This document shows, piece after piece, positions 45,604 to 54,621 of a DNA stretch of 64,000 nt. Numbering within the stretch: position 1 is the first letter of the stretch; every line of letters begins with the position of its first letter. The notes beneath the pieces were generated by a model. The model was not told the DNA's origin and ran no database searches. It was given only the letters and a program-made list of their open reading frames with translations. The stretch is from the NCBI RefSeq assembly GCF_003368325.1, contig NZ_CP031466.1:3555048-3619047 (forward strand), written 5' to 3'. The translations under genes and the position numbers were made by a program. Origin of the DNA: Paraburkholderia caffeinilytica. GTDB lineage: Bacteria; Pseudomonadota; Gammaproteobacteria; Burkholderiales; Burkholderiaceae.

Positions 45604-45800
45604 CGGCTGCGACGGAAACTGCGGAGTGCAGCGCATCGGCGGTCGCGACGGTCGGATTGATACGGGTGCCACGCATCAGCCCTTTCGAACAGGAGCAATT
45701 GATCGTCGTATGCGCCGTCCTTGGCCAAGGTTGTCGCGACAAACACATTCTTGCCTGTCGTGAGGTCGGTGTAGCCGGAATGAGTGTCACGAGCGGACAT
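45584..45800 (-). pseudogene. Possible gene remnant downstream of the oxidoreductase
   Basis: A minus-strand frame starting at 45800 reads MSARDTHSGYTDLTTGKNVF and continues in a protein-like way for about 50 residues, then becomes Arg-rich. A second minus frame ending at 45584 carries a plausible C-terminus (TRINPTVATADALHSAVSVA). Together they look like one short gene broken by a frameshift. The family is not recognised. It lies between the oxidoreductase and the IS110 element. Confidence 0.3.
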
Positions 45801-46001
45801 TAATTAGTCGCTGCGTCACCTCGCATATTAACAGGCACCTTCGTATTCCCTCCAGACAACGAGGAAGAACCGCGTGGTGTCTTGGCTTCGTGAACCCTGC
45901 GCCGAAAATTACGGTAGTTGATTTGCAACTTTTCTGTCCGCAGAGAATTGTGGCTGCGATTGTTGTACCCAGGCGAATGGTCTGTTCCCGCGGCGGGGGG
46001 T

Positions 46002-47327
46002 GCCCCTATGTGTTTCGTCAAGCATTAGGGGCTGATTTCGGGTGGTAGAAGGTTCCGTCGCGCAGCATCGCGAACAGCACGTCGCAGCGCCGTCTGGCAA
46101 GAGCGATGAGCGCCTGATTGTGGCGCTTGCCCTGCTGGACCTTGCGGGCGTAATAGTCCCTCGAAGTCGGGTCTCGCAGGGCAGCAAAGGCGGAGAGGAA
46201 GAGCGCTCTCTTGAGCACCTTGTTGCCGCGTCTGGAGGGGTGTTCGCCACGGATAGACGAGCCTGAGCGTCGGGTGACCGGGGCGAGGCCGGCGTAGGCT
46301 GCGAGATGCGCAGCTGAAGCGAAGGCTTTGTGGGCGACTTCCGTGAGGAGTCTGGCGGCGGTCCTGACGCCGACTCCCGGCATGCTGGTCAGGACCGGCC
46401 AAAGAGGGTGTGCGTGCACCAGGCGTTCAACTTCGCTGGCAACCTCGTCGCGTTGTTTGCGCAAAGACGCGAGCTGCTGGGCCAGACGCGGCATGACGAT
46501 GGTTGCTGCCTGCGTACCGGGTACGACCACAGCCTGTTCGCTGAGCGCCTGAACGATTTCGGCAGCAAGGCTTTTGCCCATGCGAGGTGCAAGTTTGGTG
46601 AGGCGGTTGGCGAGTGCTTTTTCGCTGGTCGCGGCAAGCTCGGCGGGCGACGGGTACCGCTCAAGCAGATCGAGCACGGCCGGATGGTCGAGGCGCGGCC
46701 CCAGAACCCGTTCCAGTGCGGGATGGATCTGGGTAAGCAGGCCGCGAATGCGGTTGCTGGTCTGCGTGATCTGCGCGGCGAGATCGTCGTCGAAACCGCA
46801 CAACATGGTGAGTTCGGCAAGCGGCTCGTCAGCAAGTCGAAGCGAGCGCAGCGTGTGCGGCATCGAGCGGGCGGCCTCTGCAATGATGGCGGCATCGCGG
46901 GCGTCGGTCTTGGCTTCGCCCGCATGCAGATCGGCGATGCGGCGCATGGCCAGACCTGGCAGATAGGCGACCAGAACGCCTTCGTCCCGAGCGACTGCCA
47001 GCGGCAGCGCGCCGATGGTGGCGGGCTGGTCGACGACGAATAGAAGTTGGCCGTGCTCCTTGAGTTCGGTGATTAGGGCGCGCAGTTTGGTTTCATCGTT
47101 TGGAAGCGCTTTGTTGTACAGGCGCTTTCCGGTCCGATCGAGAGCGACGGCGTGATGATGGCCTTTACCTACGTCAACGCCGACGAAGACATCGACGGAG
47201 TCATGTTGTTGGTTTTCTTGCATCGAAGTGTTTGTGCAGATTGAGCTGGTTGGCCTGCAACATCGGTGGCAAGTCTCGGCATCCACGTTACGGACGGCCT
47301 CAAGATGTGCCCGGCCGAGCCCCTATT
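46002..47327 (-). mobile_element. IS110-family insertion sequence
   Basis: The element is defined by its transposase and by an 8-bp direct repeat GCCCCTAT at 46002-46009 and 47320-47327, 1318 bp apart, which fits the usual IS110 length of about 1.2-1.6 kb. No terminal inverted repeats are seen, as expected for the family. The non-coding ~100 bp upstream of the transposase (47224-47327) is where IS110-group elements encode their guide (bridge) RNA. A hairpin GCCCCTA/TAGGGGC lies at 46002-46032 over the transposase stop. Exact ends are inferred. Confidence 0.7.
46018..47223 (-). CDS. IS110-family transposase
   Basis: The 401-residue recombinase has an N-terminal RuvC-like DEDD domain (VDVFVGVDVGKGHHHAVALD; Glu/Asp region; GEAKTDARDAAIIAEAAR) and a C-terminal transposase_20 domain (LTSMPGVGVRTAARLLTEV; LAAYAGLAPVTRRSGSS; RGNKVLKRALFLSAFAAL) with the serine-containing active segment. 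The start at 47223 (MQENQQHDSVDVF) is family-typical though no ribosome site is evident. The frame appears intact, so the element may be active. Confidence 0.95.
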   Translation of the reverse strand: MQENQQHDSVDVFVGVDVGKGHHHAVALDRTGKRLYNKALPNDETKLRALITELKEHGQLLFVVDQPATIGALPLAVARDEGVLVAYLPGLAMRRIADLHAGEAKTDARDAAIIAEAARSMPHTLRSLRLADEPLAELTMLCGFDDDLAAQITQTSNRIRGLLTQIHPALERVLGPRLDHPAVLDLLERYPSPAELAATSEKALANRLTKLAPRMGKSLAAEIVQALSEQAVVVPGTQAATIVMPRLAQQLASLRKQRDEVASEVERLVHAHPLWPVLTSMPGVGVRTAARLLTEVAHKAFASAAHLAAYAGLAPVTRRSGSSIRGEHPSRRGNKVLKRALFLSAFAALRDPTSRDYYARKVQQGKRHNQALIALARRRCDVLFAMLRDGTFYHPKSAPNA

Positions 47328-47494
47328 AGCGATCACCAGCCACCCACCAGACCCGGTGACAACACCCCCCGGATCATGACTGCGACTGGGGGCGGGAATC
47401 ATGCCGGGCCTGGCTGGCCAAATCCTCAATTATCGAGGAGTGAAGATAGTAACGGGGGCTGCCCGCTGACTAGACCACTTTACGGGGAATCCGC

Positions 47495-48292
47495 ATGAAA
47501 CGCTTCTGTTACGCAGTCACCGCCTTGCTCGTCGCCGCGAACGCCCACGCCAACCCGCTCGATCATGGCGACCTCGTGACGTTTCCGACACGGGACGGCG
47601 TGACGCAAAGCATCTTTATCGAGTCGCCGTCGCCGAGCCCGCCATGGGTAATAGTCCTGTTCGGCGGTACGCCGGGCAACTTACATCTCGACGCGAGCGG
47701 GGCGACCACGCTCAAGGGCAACTTTCTGATTCGCCCGGCGCATCACTGGATCGATTGGGGCGATGCGGTTGTCTTGGTCGATACGCCGTCCGACCATACC
47801 GAAGGCGTCGATGACCTATTCCGTCGCAGCAAGGCGTCGTTCACGGATACGCAGGCCGTCATGGCGACGTGGCGGCAACGCTTCCCGAATTCAAAGATCG
47901 CGCTGGTCGGTACGAGCGCCGAGACGGTTTCGGTGGGCAACGCGCTGGGCCGCGATCCGACGCTGGCCGATGCGTTTGTGCTGACGTCCCCGGTGACCGT
48001 CTCGCACAAGGGCAGCGCTACCATCTCCAACCTCGAAGCGGACGGCGCCAAGCATCGCGTACTGGTCATCTCGAACGAGCATGACGAATGTGTATCGTCT
48101 CCTGCCTATGCGGGCAAGCGTCTGGCCGAGCACAACCACTTCGATTTCGTCTCGGTCGATTCGACGGACGGCAACGGTGACGCCTCGCAGAAATGCGGCG
48201 GGCATTCGCCGCACGGCTTCCTCGGTGTCGAGAAAGAGGTGCTCAGCGACATCAACAGCTGGCTAGCCGGGCAGCCAGTCGCTACACAATAA
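47495..48292 (+). CDS. Secreted alpha/beta-hydrolase fold protein
   Basis: This 265-residue protein has a cleavable signal peptide (MKRFCYAVTALLVAANAHA). Alpha/beta-hydrolase features are PWVIVLFGGTPGN (oxyanion strand), nucleophile elbow LVGTSAETVSVG with Ser, an acid at SNEHDECV, and His in CGGHSPHGFLG. It is predicted to be periplasmic. The substrate is unknown. Cys residues near the catalytic acid and His could form a disulfide. Confidence 0.85.
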   Translation: MKRFCYAVTALLVAANAHANPLDHGDLVTFPTRDGVTQSIFIESPSPSPPWVIVLFGGTPGNLHLDASGATTLKGNFLIRPAHHWIDWGDAVVLVDTPSDHTEGVDDLFRRSKASFTDTQAVMATWRQRFPNSKIALVGTSAETVSVGNALGRDPTLADAFVLTSPVTVSHKGSATISNLEADGAKHRVLVISNEHDECVSSPAYAGKRLAEHNHFDFVSVDSTDGNGDASQKCGGHSPHGFLGVEKEVLSDINSWLAGQPVATQ

Positions 48293-48451
48293 ACGTGTCA
48301 CGATGGGCTCTTCCGCCGGCGATGAGTCCGCTCATTCGTTCTCGTTGACGTAATCCTCCGACGCCGCGCGCGTCGTTCTTTCCTGTACCGATCAACCATC
48401 ACGAAGCTAGGGCACTGTGCTCCGGCTTTTGTCGTTCAAGAGAGACTGCGC

Positions 48452-48823
48452 ATGAATGCAAGCCCGCTTCCCACGTCACCCGAGATCGCAAATCCAGGCG
48501 AGATGATCCGCCGCCCGCTGCGCGATCTGCTACGGCAACTGCCGTCGCTACCAGTCACGGAAGGAGGGCAGCCCGATTACGTCGCGGCCGATCCCGATCT
48601 GCTGGTGAGGCTCGCCGAATCGGCTGAACTTGCGCTACAGATAGTGCATGGTGGGTTTTCAGCGATCGGACTGCAGCAAAGCTACACCGCCCAGCAGATC
48701 GGGGGCGGCGAAATCCGGACATCCCATCCGGCCGCTGTCGGCAGGCTGATGGTAGAACACGGCGAAGGTCCCGCGTATGCGCAGGCGCTGCTGTTCGAGT
48801 GCCGCCGGCACACGGCCGACTAA
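48452..48823 (+). CDS. Hypothetical protein upstream of a broken sir2 gene
   Basis: A 123-residue protein of unknown function (MIRRPLRDLLRQLPSLPVTE; LLVRLAESAELALQIVHGGF; SAIGLQQSYTAQQIGGGEIR). It has no signal peptide or TM segment. The start at 48452 is preceded by AAGAGAGA. It lies 19 bp upstream of the Sir2 fragment on the same strand and probably formed an operon with it before disruption. Confidence 0.65.
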   Translation: MNASPLPTSPEIANPGEMIRRPLRDLLRQLPSLPVTEGGQPDYVAADPDLLVRLAESAELALQIVHGGFSAIGLQQSYTAQQIGGGEIRTSHPAAVGRLMVEHGEGPAYAQALLFECRRHTAD

Positions 48824-48842
48824 ATCGGAAATGGAAAGAAGC

Positions 48843-48934
48843 ATGGCGATAACTGACCGCTTGAACGATGCCTTTGCGATCGCTGCCGAGTGGTTGCGCG
48901 ATGCCGATGGCCTACTGGTTACGGCTAGGGCCGG
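48843..48934 (+). pseudogene. N-terminal fragment of a Sir2-family NAD-dependent deacetylase
   Basis: The first ~31 codons (MAITDRLNDAFAIAAEWLRD then ADGLLVTARAG) match the N-terminus of Burkholderia Sir2 deacetylases, which continue GAGMGVDSGLPDFRG. Here the match ends at the Gly-rich loop, and the sequence joins a helicase fragment in opposite orientation. The gene is truncated and inactive. Confidence 0.75.
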
Positions 48935-49370
48935 CAAGGATGATCGCCTTGCCTGTCTCATTGAAGCCAAGCCGACCTGCGTGTGCCGCCATATCCTTGT
49001 ATTCGGCGATCGTGAAAGGTCGACCGTCTTCGCTAAGAAGCTCATTTTCGGCGAAAATCACAGTAGCGGTGAGTGTATTAATCTCCGCTTCGAGCGATGT
49101 CGTTGATCCCAGAACATGGATTCCGCCTTCGGCGCTACGAAAGCCACGCTCGACAGCTTCACGCTCGGCCCGCAGCTGGTTGGCATTGTGGAAGGCGGCC
49201 GCCCTGAAGGCACGCAAATTCCGGGAAGCGGCGGTGCGGCCGTGTTCTGGTAAGGTTTCGATCGCTGCTGTTGCCAGACCATCGTCGAGGGCTGCCGCGA
49301 GATAGCCTGCGCAACGCTGTGCTTCGCCGCGCACGTTTCGGAATCCGGTCAGCTTTTCACCGTTCGTGCC
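48912..49370 (-). pseudogene. Fragment of a Ski2-like DEAD/DEAH-box helicase
   Basis: The open frame (no ATG; GTG at 49334) carries helicase core 2 sequence: AAFHNANQLRAEREAVERGFR, IHVLGSTTSLEAEINTLTATV (motif V region, normally A-x-G-x-N-x-P-A) and FTIAEYKDMAAHAGRLGFNE (motif VI, normally MAGRAGRLG). Motif residues are altered and both ends of the protein are missing. It is a decayed fragment fused tail-first to the Sir2 fragment. Confidence 0.75.
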
Positions 49371-49465
49371 TCACCCCGACTGTCTCGGCTATGAGATTTA
49401 CGAAACAGGAGCCAGGTCACGAAAGGAATCGCGAGGAACAGACATGCGTACCAGCACAGCATCAT
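49349..49465 (-). CDS. Possible small single-TM peptide (38 aa)
   Basis: The frame encodes MMLCWYACLFLAIPFVTWLL followed by FRKSHSRDSRG and a short polar tail: one hydrophobic helix then a basic stretch, the layout of small inner-membrane proteins. GGGGTG lies upstream. It overlaps the helicase fragment and lies downstream of the porin. It may be a transporter-associated small protein or chance. Confidence 0.3.
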   Translation of the reverse strand: MMLCWYACLFLAIPFVTWLLFRKSHSRDSRGEARTVKS

Positions 49466-49541
49466 GTCTGCACCCCGCTACCAATTCCCACACGGTGAGC
49501 AGGGGTGCATTCCAGATCGAGAGTCAGCCAAACCAGCAGTT

Positions 49542-50642
49542 TCAAAAGATGTTGCGAAGACCCACTGCAATGCCCGTCTGGTTGTTGCGACCAGGAAAGT
49601 CTGCAGTCGCCGCCCCCGTCCCACGGATGTAGTCAACGGTCCCGTACACCTCCGTCCGTTTAGAAAGCGAGTATTCTGCAAGCAGAGCAGCAGAGTATCG
49701 AGTCCCACGCCCCAAAGTTGTGCCGTCGCTATTGAGCGCATTTCGCGAGTGGTCGTAGTAGCCGGCGGCCGTGAGGAGCAACGGCGACGTTACCTGCCAC
49801 GTCGTTCCGACGTAGAACCCGTCGTCAATTCGATTTGTCTTTGTCTTCGGCGTCCATGTAGACGCCGGTGAGCCTGTCGCGCCCATGTAAAGATCCACGA
49901 TGCCGGTGTTGTCCTGCGCGTGCAACCAGCCCGCGTATGCCTTGACCGAATCGAGCGAATAGACTGCGCTCACGTTGACCACTCGGAACTTGTTGTTGGC
50001 GCTGTCGCTGTTTTGCTGATAACCCGCGTCGAACGAAAGGCCATTAACCACATACGACGCTGTCAGACCATACATGCTGCTGGCGCCGAGACTTCCTGGT
50101 ACACCTCCCACGCTGTACATTCCCTCGACGTTCAGGCCGCCAAATTGCCCGTTATATTTGATCGCATTGTTCGAACGCAACCCATAGCCGAGAGCGCCAG
50201 GAAGCCAGCCATCCTGATCGTAGTTGCCAACTGTGAGCGGGTCATACACATCGCCGAGTTGATCGAAAAGCGGGGTGTTCTGGCGACCGACCGTCACCGC
50301 GCCATATCGGTTGCTCGAAAGACCGACATAGGCGAGGCGACTGAAAAGGGTATTGGTGCTCGCCAACTGACCGTTCCAAAGGTTGAATCCATTCTCGAGG
50401 CGGAAGATCGTTTGTAACCCCCCGCCGAGATCTTCACTTCCCTTGAGACCCCACCGGCTCCCGGTAACAGGGCCCACGCCCATCGCCAGTTGACTGTCGT
50501 TTTTTGCGTCCGCGTTCGTCAAGTAGCGCAGACTGGTGTCCACGATTCCGTACAGCGCGACGGAGCTTTGTGCGTGAACATATGGCACTGTGCCAGCCAG
50601 CATGGTGCCGGCGAGCAATCTAATAAATGCTGTCGTTTTCAT
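49542..50642 (-). CDS. Outer-membrane porin (Burkholderia OmpC-like, trimeric)
   Basis: This 366-residue general porin has a signal peptide (MKTTAFIRLLAGTMLAG...YVHA), the typical mature start QSSVALYGIVDTSLRYLTNA, the SRWGLKGSEDLGGGLQTIFRLENGF segment, and a C-terminal Phe (VGLRNIF) required for BAM recognition. It forms a 16-stranded channel for small solutes. The start at 50642 is chosen by the signal peptide; in-frame ATGs lie 13 and 16 codons upstream. Its position near an uptake binding protein suggests a role in substrate entry. Confidence 0.93.
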   Translation of the reverse strand: MKTTAFIRLLAGTMLAGTVPYVHAQSSVALYGIVDTSLRYLTNADAKNDSQLAMGVGPVTGSRWGLKGSEDLGGGLQTIFRLENGFNLWNGQLASTNTLFSRLAYVGLSSNRYGAVTVGRQNTPLFDQLGDVYDPLTVGNYDQDGWLPGALGYGLRSNNAIKYNGQFGGLNVEGMYSVGGVPGSLGASSMYGLTASYVVNGLSFDAGYQQNSDSANNKFRVVNVSAVYSLDSVKAYAGWLHAQDNTGIVDLYMGATGSPASTWTPKTKTNRIDDGFYVGTTWQVTSPLLLTAAGYYDHSRNALNSDGTTLGRGTRYSAALLAEYSLSKRTEVYGTVDYIRGTGAATADFPGRNNQTGIAVGLRNIF

Positions 50643-50777
50643 TGCCGTTAAATTTCTCGTAGACGATTCGTTATACTTCATTGTGATCACGCGAACGTTA
50701 GCTCGGCTGCGGTCTTATCTCGCAACTGGATTCGTGCATGTAAGATGAATCGAGGCCGGCCACGATCCTGGATCACA

Positions 50778-51923
50778 CTACATGCTGACCGAGTCGAGCA
50801 ATGTCTTCTTTCCTGTTATGTATTGGTAGAGAGAAATCACACCGTGCTTCAGGTCGCCCTTTGAGTCAAAGACGGTCTCGCCGGTGATGCCGTGGTAATC
50901 CGTAGAGCGCATGGCGTCCAGAATTTTTTTGGGATCCGTGGAATTCGCACGTTTCATTGCATCGACAATGATGTAGACGGCATCGTAGGTCTCAGGCGAA
51001 TAGACCAATGGCGGATGACCGAATCGCTTCGTGTACTTTGCCGTGAACGCGGCCCCCTCAGGCATCGTCTCCAGCGCTGCCCCCGCTTCCGAGCAAACCA
51101 CGTTGTCTGTCGCTTCGCCCGCAAGGCTTGACAACGTCGGCGAACACACGCCGTCGCCCGCGAGAAACTTCGCTTGCACGCCAAGTTGCCGTGCCTGCTT
51201 TGCGAACGGGCCGCCAGTGGCATCCATGCCGCCGTACATAATCGCGTCGGGATTCTCTCCCTTGATCTTCGTCGCGATCGCACGGAAATCTACAGCATGG
51301 TCATTTGTAGCGTCGTGGGATAGGACCTTTATCCCAAGTGCAGTCGCCTGCTTTGCAAATTCCGCCGCTAAGCCCTGCCCGTACGCGGTCGAATCGTCAA
51401 CGATGGCAACCGACTTCACGTGCAGTTTCTTTGCCACGTAGTGAGCCAGCGCCGGTGCCTGCTGTCCGTCCGTTGCGACCAATCGGTATGTCGTTTTGAA
51501 GCCCTGCAACGTATAGATGGGATTGGTCGCGGACGGAGAAATCTGGACGATTCCTGCATCGCTGTAAAGTTTCGACGCGGGAATCGTCGTTCCCGAATTC
51601 AGGTGTCCAACGACCGCAACGACATTTTCATCGACCAATTTTTGTGCGACTTGGGTCGCAGTCTTGGGATCGCCGGCGTCATCCTGCGAATCGAGTACGA
51701 GCGTGATCTTCTTCCCGCCGATCGCCAGACCTTTTGCGTTGATTTCCTCAACTGCCAAGGTCGCGCCATTCTCGTTGTCTTTACCCAGATGCGCGATGCC
51801 TCCAGTTAGCGGCGCGACATGACCAATCCGCACCACTTCGTCCGCGTAAGCTACATTCCCTAATGGCAGAGAGAAAATGGCGAGCGCCATCATCTCCACC
51901 TTCATGTTGCGAATGTTTTTCAT
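50778..51923 (-). CDS. Branched-chain amino acid-type ABC substrate-binding protein
   Basis: This 381-residue periplasmic LivK-like protein has a signal peptide (MMALAIFSLPLGNVAYA) and type I periplasmic-binding fold: VRIGHVAPLTGGIAHLGKDNENGA, VVAVVGHLNSGTTIPASKLY, VQISPSATNP. The start follows GGAGACTG. No permease or ATPase genes of the ABC system are in the window, so it is an orphan here. The ligand may be an amino acid or an aromatic acid. Confidence 0.9.
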   Translation of the reverse strand: MKNIRNMKVEMMALAIFSLPLGNVAYADEVVRIGHVAPLTGGIAHLGKDNENGATLAVEEINAKGLAIGGKKITLVLDSQDDAGDPKTATQVAQKLVDENVVAVVGHLNSGTTIPASKLYSDAGIVQISPSATNPIYTLQGFKTTYRLVATDGQQAPALAHYVAKKLHVKSVAIVDDSTAYGQGLAAEFAKQATALGIKVLSHDATNDHAVDFRAIATKIKGENPDAIMYGGMDATGGPFAKQARQLGVQAKFLAGDGVCSPTLSSLAGEATDNVVCSEAGAALETMPEGAAFTAKYTKRFGHPPLVYSPETYDAVYIIVDAMKRANSTDPKKILDAMRSTDYHGITGETVFDSKGDLKHGVISLYQYITGKKTLLDSVSM

Positions 51924-52062
51924 ACAGTCTCCAATTGGTACTTCTAATTTTTAATATGTGAAGAGAGCCGCGCGTTATGGCTTTCACATGAACTTCCCAA
52001 CTACCACTGCCGCTACCAAAAAGACAATTGATTCATTGAATAAAAGCGATAGCATGCGACGC

Positions 52063-52084
52063 CGGATTGTTCCGAAACAATCCG
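52063..52084. promoter_or_regulatory. Inverted repeat CGGATTGTT-N4-AACAATCCG upstream of the binding-protein gene
   Basis: A perfect 9-bp stem with CCGA loop, about 140 bp upstream of the binding-protein start in an otherwise gene-free 333-bp gap (51924-52256). No T run follows on either strand, so an operator is more likely than a terminator. Confidence 0.4.
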
Positions 52085-52256
52085 TCATTCGTCTATCGTT
52101 AGATGAAGCCTAGATCCTCAAGAACATGTGCAACGAGCGGCCGACGCACTACAAGTACGAAGGTTGCCGGCGCGGCTGATGGAGGACTTCTATCTTCGGG
52201 TGTCGGATGATTGCAGGACCGTGTACTACCGCTAGCGCTGCTTCGGAGATTACTGA

Positions 52257-53354
52257 TTAGGCTCCGATGAGCGCGCGCTCAAGTGTGCGAAGAAACAACT
52301 CGTTCTGATCTGGCAACCCCACCGAGATGCGCAACCAGTCGCCAAGCCCATAATTGTCGACCGACCTCACGATGATTCCGTGGCGCAGCAGGTAGGCGTT
52401 TACGCGCGAGGTATTGGCACCAAATCGGGCGAGAACGAAATTGCCATACGACTCCAGGCAGGGAATGGCGAGCTTTCTAAGCCCTGTAGCGAGCTGCTCC
52501 AGCCCATGCTTGTTGAGTCGAAATGTTTGCTCTCGAAAATCCTGATCTTCAAGCGCTCCGATTGCCGCAGCTTGCGCCACACTACTTACATTGAACGCGG
52601 GACGGATGCGATTCAAGAAACCAGCCACTTCCGAGGAACTGATCGAGTAACCAACACGTAGCCCGGCCAAGCCGTAGGCCTTTGAAAACGTGCGTGTCAC
52701 GATGAGGTTCGGATATCGTTTTACCCACGCGATGCTGTCGTACTGAAACTCGGGGGCGAGATATTCGTTGTACGCCTCATCGAGAACGACAACGATATCG
52801 CTACGCATGCAGGCGATGAACGTTTCGAGCTTGTCTGGTGCAAGATACGTTCCGGTGGGATTGTTCGGATTTGCCACGAAGATGACTTTAGTATCGCCGC
52901 GGGTCGCTCGGTTCATCGCATCGAGATCATGCGAGAAGTCTCTTGCATTCACGACAATGCCGTCGGCGCCTGTGCGCAGCGTCGCTTGCGCGTAGACCGA
53001 GAACGCGTACTGCGCAAACACGGCCGACCTACCCATCGTCAAGAATGCGCTCGCAATTAGCTCAAGTATGTCATTCGAGCCGGCCCCGAGGGTAATCCAT
53101 GCTTGAGGAACATCGAATTGCCGGCTGAGCGAAGCCTTTAAATCGAATCCGTTCGGGTCAGGGTAGAGCGCAGACGTCTGCACCGCCCTCAATGCATTGC
53201 GCCGGGCCTTGGGTGACATGCCCAAAGGGTTTTCATTGGAGGCCAACTTCACAATCTTCGATGGATCGATTCCGAACTCCCGAGCCAGTTCGTCAATCGG
53301 CTTGCCGGCCTGATACGGGTGCGCCTTGAGTACCTGCGATACAACGTCGACCAT
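52257..53354 (-). CDS. HisC-like class I/II aminotransferase
   Basis: The 365-residue PLP enzyme is of the histidinol-phosphate aminotransferase type: VKLASNENPLGMSPKARRNAL, ITLGAGSNDILELIA, NPNNPTGTYL, DEAYNEYL, and the PLP lysine in RTFSKAYGLAGLRVGY. The GAGGAAAGT site precedes the ATG at 53354. It is outside any histidine operon, and HisC2-type enzymes often act on aromatic or other amino acids, so a catabolic role with the neighbouring oxygenase or keto-acid oxidoreductase is possible. Confidence 0.88.
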   Translation of the reverse strand: MVDVVSQVLKAHPYQAGKPIDELAREFGIDPSKIVKLASNENPLGMSPKARRNALRAVQTSALYPDPNGFDLKASLSRQFDVPQAWITLGAGSNDILELIASAFLTMGRSAVFAQYAFSVYAQATLRTGADGIVVNARDFSHDLDAMNRATRGDTKVIFVANPNNPTGTYLAPDKLETFIACMRSDIVVVLDEAYNEYLAPEFQYDSIAWVKRYPNLIVTRTFSKAYGLAGLRVGYSISSSEVAGFLNRIRPAFNVSSVAQAAAIGALEDQDFREQTFRLNKHGLEQLATGLRKLAIPCLESYGNFVLARFGANTSRVNAYLLRHGIIVRSVDNYGLGDWLRISVGLPDQNELFLRTLERALIGA

Positions 53355-53617
53355 ACTTTCCTCATCCGATGCGAAGTTTCAGCAATACCATTCCGAAGTA
53401 GCACAAGTAGAGCTACAGACCTGCTCAAACGAATGGGCGCATTTGATCCATACAAAATCTGCTTGGCAATGCGGCACCGCTCATATACATCATGAACGTC
53501 CTTCATTCTTCGGTTGGCCGCAAGCGTCGCGCAGCGCGATGAAACTAAGCGGGAATGTTGTGGCGTGACTCGAAATCACCGTGTCGCTGCAATTCAGCCG
53601 CGAGCACGAAGGCGCGG

Positions 53618-54541
53618 TCAGGGCATCTCGGGATAGCGGTTCATCAGATTAAACAGCGTCTCGCGCAGCCAGCGATGCCCGGGATCCTTGTGCCATCTCG
53701 GGTGCCAGACGGACTGAAGTCCGTAAGGCTCGATCGATTCGGGAAGGTCAAGCTGCTTGACCTCGGCGGCTTGGGTGATTCCCTCGCTCAGGCGCGTAGG
53801 AACGGTCGCGAGATACTCCGTACCTCGGATGAGCCAGGGGACGGAGAGAAATCCACTGACGGTCAGAAAGACGCTTCTTTTGATCCCGCGCGGCGCGAGC
53901 GCTTTTTCCTGAAGATTGAAGTCCAGGCCGGACCTTACGACAATGTGTTTTTCGCGCGCATAGTCTTTCCACGTCAAGCGCGATTTGATACGCGGGTGCT
54001 GAGTCGATGCCAGCACGACATAGCCGTGCTGGAACATGGTCTGGCTGTAGAAGTGACCGTGTGCCTCCGGCAGGTTGCCGAGGGCGAGCTCGGCCTCTCC
54101 GCGTTCCAGTGCATCCAGCATTGCGTCGTTGTGCATCCTCTGGACGCGCAACGTGCAGTTCGGCGCATGTGTCCGTAAATGGCGTATCAGCGGGGGAAGA
54201 AACACGACCTCGGCCATGTCTCCCATCGCCAGCGAAAACTCGCGTTGTGCGGCTCCGGCATCGAACGTCGATATGGCGAGGACCTGCTCGGTTAACGTTT
54301 CCATGATTCGATGCACGGGCTCGAATAACTGCTGGGCACGAATGGTGGCCACCATGCCGGTACCAGAACGCACGAACAGTTCGTCGTCGAAGAGTTCTCG
54401 GAGCTTGCGCAGGCCATGGCTGACGGCCGACTGCGTCAGCCCGAGCTGCTCGGCGGCGTTGCTGACGTTTTTCTCGATGTAGACAGAATGAAACACCCGC
54501 AGCAGGTTCATGTCCATCGATGGAAAATGAATTTTGTTCAT
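53618..54541 (-). CDS. LysR-family regulator (NahR/LinR-like) of the Rieske oxygenase genes
   Basis: This 307-residue regulator has an HTH (MNLLRVFHSVYIEKNVSNAAEQLGLTQSAVSHGLRKLRELFDDELFVR) and a substrate-binding domain (FSLAMGDMAEVVFLPPLIRHLR; ALERGEAELALGNLPE) typical of the NahR/NodD/LinR group that senses aromatic compounds. It is divergent from the oxygenase/reductase genes with an 80-bp intergenic region carrying a dyad. No strong ribosome site precedes the ATG. Confidence 0.9.
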   Translation of the reverse strand: MNKIHFPSMDMNLLRVFHSVYIEKNVSNAAEQLGLTQSAVSHGLRKLRELFDDELFVRSGTGMVATIRAQQLFEPVHRIMETLTEQVLAISTFDAGAAQREFSLAMGDMAEVVFLPPLIRHLRTHAPNCTLRVQRMHNDAMLDALERGEAELALGNLPEAHGHFYSQTMFQHGYVVLASTQHPRIKSRLTWKDYAREKHIVVRSGLDFNLQEKALAPRGIKRSVFLTVSGFLSVPWLIRGTEYLATVPTRLSEGITQAAEVKQLDLPESIEPYGLQSVWHPRWHKDPGHRWLRETLFNLMNRYPEMP

Positions 54542-54591
54542 ATGAGCTATTCGCAGAATGATCTTGTTGAATGTTCGGGCGTGCTGTCCAA

Positions 54592-54608
54592 TGTTGTCAA
54601 GGTCAACA
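54592..54608. promoter_or_regulatory. Dyad TGTTG-N7-CAACA in the divergent LysR/oxygenase promoter
   Basis: A perfect 5-bp inverted repeat lies just upstream of the oxygenase ribosome site (AAGGGAGA). It is a candidate LysR binding site. Confidence 0.4.
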
Positions 54609-54621
54609 AGGGAGACGAAAC

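Noticed and set aside
52257..53354. Histidine biosynthesis hisC
   Set aside because: No other his genes are near and the surroundings are transport and catabolic genes, so I did not assign the symbol.
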